From the NCBI GenBank assembly GCA_050117315.1, contig JASFMY010000183.1, positions 1 through 8,926 of the forward strand: a stretch of DNA of 8,926 nucleotides. The letters are read 5' to 3'. A program made the translations under genes and the position numbers. The stretch is from JANQIV01 sp050117315 (GTDB lineage Bacteria; Bacteroidota; Ignavibacteria; Ignavibacteriales; Melioribacteraceae). The notes below the pieces were generated by a model. The model saw only the letters and a list, made by a program, of their open reading frames with translations, was not told the origin of the DNA and made no database searches. Positions 5,018 through 8,926 of the stretch are shown piece after piece; the first letter of the stretch is position 1, and the number at the start of each line of letters is the position of its first letter.

Positions 5018-8000
5018 ATGCAAAAAAACGTATTCCGGTTTTGTTTACTATTGAAAGTAGTTCTTATTGTTTTTATTACTGCTGAAGTATTGAAGGCTCA
5101 GGCTACGAATGATGAAATGGAGGAGATGTATAATTCCTCTTTCAATTCGTTAGACTTAATAAAATCAAAAATATCTTCCGGTTCATCGGCTGATTTTATA
5201 GAAGGTCGGATGAATATTAGTGATTTCAACGGGTCTATATCAATATCGCATACCCAAAATATTGTTTTGCCGAACAATCTAAATACGGATTTTACACTAA
5301 ACTACTTGTCCAATTTAGCTCATTCATATAATCATCAGTTTACAGCACCGGATGATGGATTAGGAATGAGCATACCGGGCTGGATAATGGGATTTCACGG
5401 ATTCGGCCTTCAAACTTTGAATTTTGAGAAAAACTATTTTATACTTGAAAAGTCCGGTACCGATTTAGGCAGTTACCAAGAAGAGATTACTCTGCAGGGA
5501 GACGAAATCCCCTTATTAATACCCGGTTATCATTATTCCAACAAATATTTTTTTGATAATATCTTTTACGATTATTCAAAACATAGAACCTCTGTTGGAT
5601 CAACGTTCTGGGATGAGATAAGTATTTTAAAATCTGACGGCTCAGTATTGGTACTGCATAATACCAACGGAATAAAACGCAGGTATGATGAAGTCCAAGC
5701 CGATGATAGTCAATATGAAATAGGCTATACGGGAATTTATGCAGACGAGGAGGAAGAGAGTAAAGGATATGCAATTGTTGAATGGAAGGCTGATGAATAC
5801 GGCTGGAATGACGGTCTTTGGGGACTTCGGGACATATATTATAAACCCGGGAATGGATTAACATATTATTTTTCAGAGGAATATGTTGATTTCGAAGATT
5901 ACGAGCATGATTATGCTATAAGTACGGAATATGGTAATGGAGAATCTCCCTATGATTGGTTTGTGTATGGTTTTTATGCACAATCTTCTTTTACCCTTGG
6001 CAGACGAACTCCCAGAACATGCTACCTCAAAGAGATAACTTCACATTTTGGCGATAAGGTTACTTTTGAATATGATAATACGGGATTTGGGAAAACCTGG
6101 AATTACGGAAGAAAGTTCTTAAAAGAAATAAAGTATATAAGTAATGATGATGAAACAATTAATATAATCAGCATCGCATATAATGATATAAACCCTTCCG
6201 TGTCAGCTTATCAAGATAGATTTAGAATTATTATTACGGACCATTTAAACAACGATACTTTTACATTATATCTAAGCTGGAATAAAGATGGTGACATTTC
6301 CGGCCTTGGTATGACCGGTAACATGGACTCAGGTAATATTTTACAATTAGATAAAATTGTTGACGAACTAAATAGGGCGGAAGAATATACTTATTCGGTA
6401 AATTCAAACTATAATAGGAAAAGCCATTTCAGGTATATAACATATGACCCTGGTGCTAATCCTAGCTATAGCATGCCTATTACAGACATATATAAACTGC
6501 AATACCCTGTTAGTTTATTGGATAAAAAGAATTTTCAAAACAAAATAGTTGAGTTTACGTATTGGGATGATAGTGAATTGGACGGTTCTGTTTTTGATAC
6601 AGATTACTACACCTGGAATAAATTATTTTTAGAGAAAGAGATCATAGGTAACCTTGCCCAATATATTGTAGGAGCTCAAAATTGGGGATTTTCACCAAGA
6701 CCATATAGTTCCAACAATATGAATAATACAGCTCGAGATAATTATACAACAACTATGGTTAAGAGCGTAACTAATAAACTTTACGATTCAGCTTCGTCAC
6801 AGGAAATTGAGTTGTCCGAAGAGGAATTTACTTACACATGGGACGGCCCCAACAACCTCGGATGGGATGAATTAGATGAACAATATGATCCGGAGGCATC
6901 AATACATGCAAATATAAAAACAGTAAGAAAGGTTAGTGATAAAGATTTAACAAATGATTCTTCACCCGACTACATGATTTCTGAAAAATATTATAATACT
7001 TATAAACTCCATCCGGTTAATAAAGAATGTGCTTTAGGTGTAGGTTATTTATCCGCGGTAAAGATAGCAAAAGAAAAATTTTATGCAGCAAATGCTGATG
7101 ATGGGACAGTAATAAAAGAATATGATTGGGAAGTAGGGGGTAACACATGTATAAATAGCGGTAGCGATGCAATTTTAGGAAACAGTCCTAGGCTAAACTC
7201 CATCAGTGAGTATATCTATAAAACCTCGTTACCGGATCATGTCCAGAAATACACTACATTTAACCGGGAATATGAGACCATGTCGTTTCCTTTTACTGTA
7301 AGCGGTAACCAATTATTTGACCAGGTAGAAGATGAAAAGGATGTATTGTTAAGTGTTGCCAAAACCATTCAAGGGCATGTAAAAGATGAAGATACCAACG
7401 GGGATCCGGTATTTGACAAATCTATTACTGAGAGCACTACTTATGAAAATTATATACCGGCAACTGGCGATTTCTCCGGCAATACTTATAATTACTCTAT
7501 CGGTAAAGTTAGCAGGGTATTGGAGAAGAACGAATCATTAATTAAAAGTGATAGGGAATTTCAATACTATCCGGCGACAAATGCTATGTGTGGTAAACTG
7601 GAGAAAGAAATTATACATAGCAATGATGGCTCACGGCAAAGCACAACCGGTTACATCTATGAAACAAGCGGTAAATATAAAGGATACACAAAAACAATTA
7701 CTGATGATAAAGGCTTAACTATAAATCATTTTTACCCAGATGATGTTCAAAATACTGCTACAGGAAAAGTTATTCACAGCGATAACAGTGAAACGGGAAA
7801 TGTTCAAATAACACATACCGGTTTTCAAGTACAGCCTTTTAAAACGGAAACTTCCTTTGGAACAACATCTTTAACAAGATTTACGGCTTATGATACAAGA
7901 GGTAACCTGCTTTATGAAGTAGATGAAAACGGTTATATAAGTAAGTTCTTATATGATGAAGCAGGAAAAATAAGAAAAACGTTTGAACCGGGCAGTTTCC

Positions 8001-8854
8001 CCGTTGGAATTACCGATCCCGGAATTAATGACGGGTACGGGTCTGTTGAGTATTTGTACGATGATGCAAATTGGATACCGGAAGTTACAACATATCAATA
8101 TCCGGATCTGTCGGTTGGCTCGCCTCAAAAAATTGAAACAAAAGAATATTTTTCAAATGACGTTATCTCGTTTATTAAAGAAACTAAAAATGAAAGTGAT
8201 GTATTTGTAAAAAAGTTAGCTGCTGAATATAATTACTTAGGACTTGTATCAAGTGAAGAGGATGGTGAAGGAAGAATAGCATATAATTACTATGATAATT
8301 TATCCAACTTAAAAGAAACGAGATTCGGTAGTACCGGGGTAAATGCTCCAAGCAAGAAAATCACTTATACATACAATAAATATGATCCTGATGATTTAGA
8401 TTATAGTTGGCATGTTTACCGGGAGTTGGAAGATGAAGAAGGTAAAATCAAAAAAGTATATTCGGATATTTTCGGAGATGTAGTTAAAGAGGTTCTTGGA
8501 TCAAACGACCCGACAATTTTTGAATATAATTCCATAAATCAACTTGAACAGGTTGAGTCACCCGGAGGTATTACAACAACATATACATACGATGATTTTG
8601 GCAACCTGGCCTCAAAATCAAATCCGGACTACGGTACCTACCAATATAAATACGATAAATTCGGAAGACTTCGTTATCAATATCATATAGAAGCAAATGA
8701 ATTGGTATTTAATAATTATGATGAATTAGACAGGCTGCTTTCCATGGGAGTGGTTAATGATTATAGCCAGGAGAATTTTACTTCACTTAACGCGGATAAT
8801 TATAACTTTAAAGAATTTTATCTGGAAATGAGAAAAAAATATAAAGGCGGATAA
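5018..8854 (+). CDS. Secreted YD/RHS-repeat protein
   Basis: A 1278-residue protein exported by Sec: basic start, hydrophobic core at about 8-22, and a likely cut after A29 (AQA|TND). The N-terminal region (~45-145) has the look of Bacteroidota/Ignavibacteria RHS-type proteins, with 'GWIMGFHGFGLQTLNF' beginning at G121, followed by a long beta-rich, Tyr- and Asp-rich domain. From about residue 950 to 1240 there are YD repeats, for example AYDTRGNLLYEVDENGY (Tyr958), TYDDFGNLASKSNPDYG, KYDKFGRLRYQY and NYDELDRLLSM (Tyr1234). In this superfamily such repeats build a large beta-sheet shell. The expected RHS core (a 'DPxG...YDxxGR'-type end) and a toxin domain are absent: the chain stops after KKYKGG. 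The start is supported by AAGGTG four bases upstream and by the signal peptide. Base use is less AT-rich than in the operon before it. It may be a surface or adhesion protein, or the shell of a toxin whose end is lost; no function is proven. Confidence 0.88.
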   Translation: MQKNVFRFCLLLKVVLIVFITAEVLKAQATNDEMEEMYNSSFNSLDLIKSKISSGSSADFIEGRMNISDFNGSISISHTQNIVLPNNLNTDFTLNYLSNLAHSYNHQFTAPDDGLGMSIPGWIMGFHGFGLQTLNFEKNYFILEKSGTDLGSYQEEITLQGDEIPLLIPGYHYSNKYFFDNIFYDYSKHRTSVGSTFWDEISILKSDGSVLVLHNTNGIKRRYDEVQADDSQYEIGYTGIYADEEEESKGYAIVEWKADEYGWNDGLWGLRDIYYKPGNGLTYYFSEEYVDFEDYEHDYAISTEYGNGESPYDWFVYGFYAQSSFTLGRRTPRTCYLKEITSHFGDKVTFEYDNTGFGKTWNYGRKFLKEIKYISNDDETINIISIAYNDINPSVSAYQDRFRIIITDHLNNDTFTLYLSWNKDGDISGLGMTGNMDSGNILQLDKIVDELNRAEEYTYSVNSNYNRKSHFRYITYDPGANPSYSMPITDIYKLQYPVSLLDKKNFQNKIVEFTYWDDSELDGSVFDTDYYTWNKLFLEKEIIGNLAQYIVGAQNWGFSPRPYSSNNMNNTARDNYTTTMVKSVTNKLYDSASSQEIELSEEEFTYTWDGPNNLGWDELDEQYDPEASIHANIKTVRKVSDKDLTNDSSPDYMISEKYYNTYKLHPVNKECALGVGYLSAVKIAKEKFYAANADDGTVIKEYDWEVGGNTCINSGSDAILGNSPRLNSISEYIYKTSLPDHVQKYTTFNREYETMSFPFTVSGNQLFDQVEDEKDVLLSVAKTIQGHVKDEDTNGDPVFDKSITESTTYENYIPATGDFSGNTYNYSIGKVSRVLEKNESLIKSDREFQYYPATNAMCGKLEKEIIHSNDGSRQSTTGYIYETSGKYKGYTKTITDDKGLTINHFYPDDVQNTATGKVIHSDNSETGNVQITHTGFQVQPFKTETSFGTTSLTRFTAYDTRGNLLYEVDENGYISKFLYDEAGKIRKTFEPGSFPVGITDPGINDGYGSVEYLYDDANWIPEVTTYQYPDLSVGSPQKIETKEYFSNDVISFIKETKNESDVFVKKLAAEYNYLGLVSSEEDGEGRIAYNYYDNLSNLKETRFGSTGVNAPSKKITYTYNKYDPDDLDYSWHVYRELEDEEGKIKKVYSDIFGDVVKEVLGSNDPTIFEYNSINQLEQVESPGGITTTYTYDDFGNLASKSNPDYGTYQYKYDKFGRLRYQYHIEANELVFNNYDELDRLLSMGVVNDYSQENFTSLNADNYNFKEFYLEMRKKYKGG

Positions 8855-8926
8855 AGCTATATTATGTCATTTACAGATAAAATTCTGTTGTGCGAAACCA
8901 TCTCCTTATTCTATGGGGATTTAATA
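8855..8926. other. Unassigned end of window
   Basis: No gene is supported in the last 72 bases. The frame of the YD-repeat gene stays open after its TAA but the residues do not look like a continuing repeat. From about 8885 the sequence TTGTGCGAAACCATCTCC is reminiscent, from memory only, of the outer ends of some insertion sequences. The complementary strand reads AAGGAG directly against an ATG opening a 14-codon frame, which is too short to call. Confidence 0.3.

Noticed and set aside
5487..5864. 125-residue open frame on the minus strand
   Set aside because: It lies entirely within the YD-repeat gene, with unnatural His/Tyr/Arg-rich composition and no recognisable domain.
7983..8210. 75-residue open frame on the plus strand in another frame
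   Set aside because: It is an out-of-frame shadow of the YD-repeat gene, which shows clear repeat motifs through the same stretch.
1..8926. CRISPR array, rRNA, or prophage genes
   Set aside because: No regularly spaced repeats, no rRNA-like sequence, and no phage-type genes were seen.

Overview
The window is a strongly AT-rich stretch of bacterial DNA with every supported gene on the + strand. Start codons mostly lack a good Shine-Dalgarno sequence. The gene styles are a GspG/pilin-type pseudopilin, Bacteroidota-like minor pilins, and a large secreted YD-repeat protein whose N-terminus has the 'GWxxGFxGFxxQTLNFE' character. Together these suggest a member of the Bacteroidota/Chlorobiota/Ignavibacteriota group, with an Ignavibacteria-like organism as my best guess. 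That placement is by recognition only; no marker gene is present.

Layout: (1) 1-310 holds no complete gene. Inside it is a less AT-rich block (about 129-222), possibly a decayed gene end or structured RNA, followed by a small dyad and a possible promoter just before the first start codon. (2) 311-4755 is a compact operon for a type II secretion / type IV pilus-like pseudopilus. It encodes a GspK/PilX-like minor pseudopilin with a long beta-rich ectodomain, a GspI-like and a GspJ/PilW-like minor pseudopilin, the inner-membrane platform protein GspF/PilC, a GspG-like major pseudopilin, and a prepilin peptidase. The genes overlap or lie within 12 nt of one another. (3) 4756-5017 is noncoding, with a perfect 13-bp inverted repeat and a separate 10-bp inverted repeat whose second arm covers the ribosome binding site of the next gene. 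(4) 5018-8854 encodes a 1278-residue secreted YD/RHS-repeat protein that stops without an RHS core domain. The last 72 bases hold no supported gene but may include the edge of a mobile element.

How it fits together: the peptidase would cut and methylate the four pilin-like precursors at their G|F/Y sites, and GspF would help assemble them into a pseudopilus. The assembly ATPase (GspE), secretin (GspD) and GspL/M/C-type proteins are not in the window and must be encoded elsewhere if the system works. The YD-repeat protein carries a Sec signal peptide and is a plausible, unproven, substrate.

The most notable observation is that the prepilin peptidase reading frame is broken in a run of nine T (4006-4014). 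An ATG at 3984 begins a good N-terminus, and removing one T joins it exactly to the catalytic body to give a normal 256-residue enzyme. This may be an assembly error, a phase-variable switch, or a site of transcriptional slippage.
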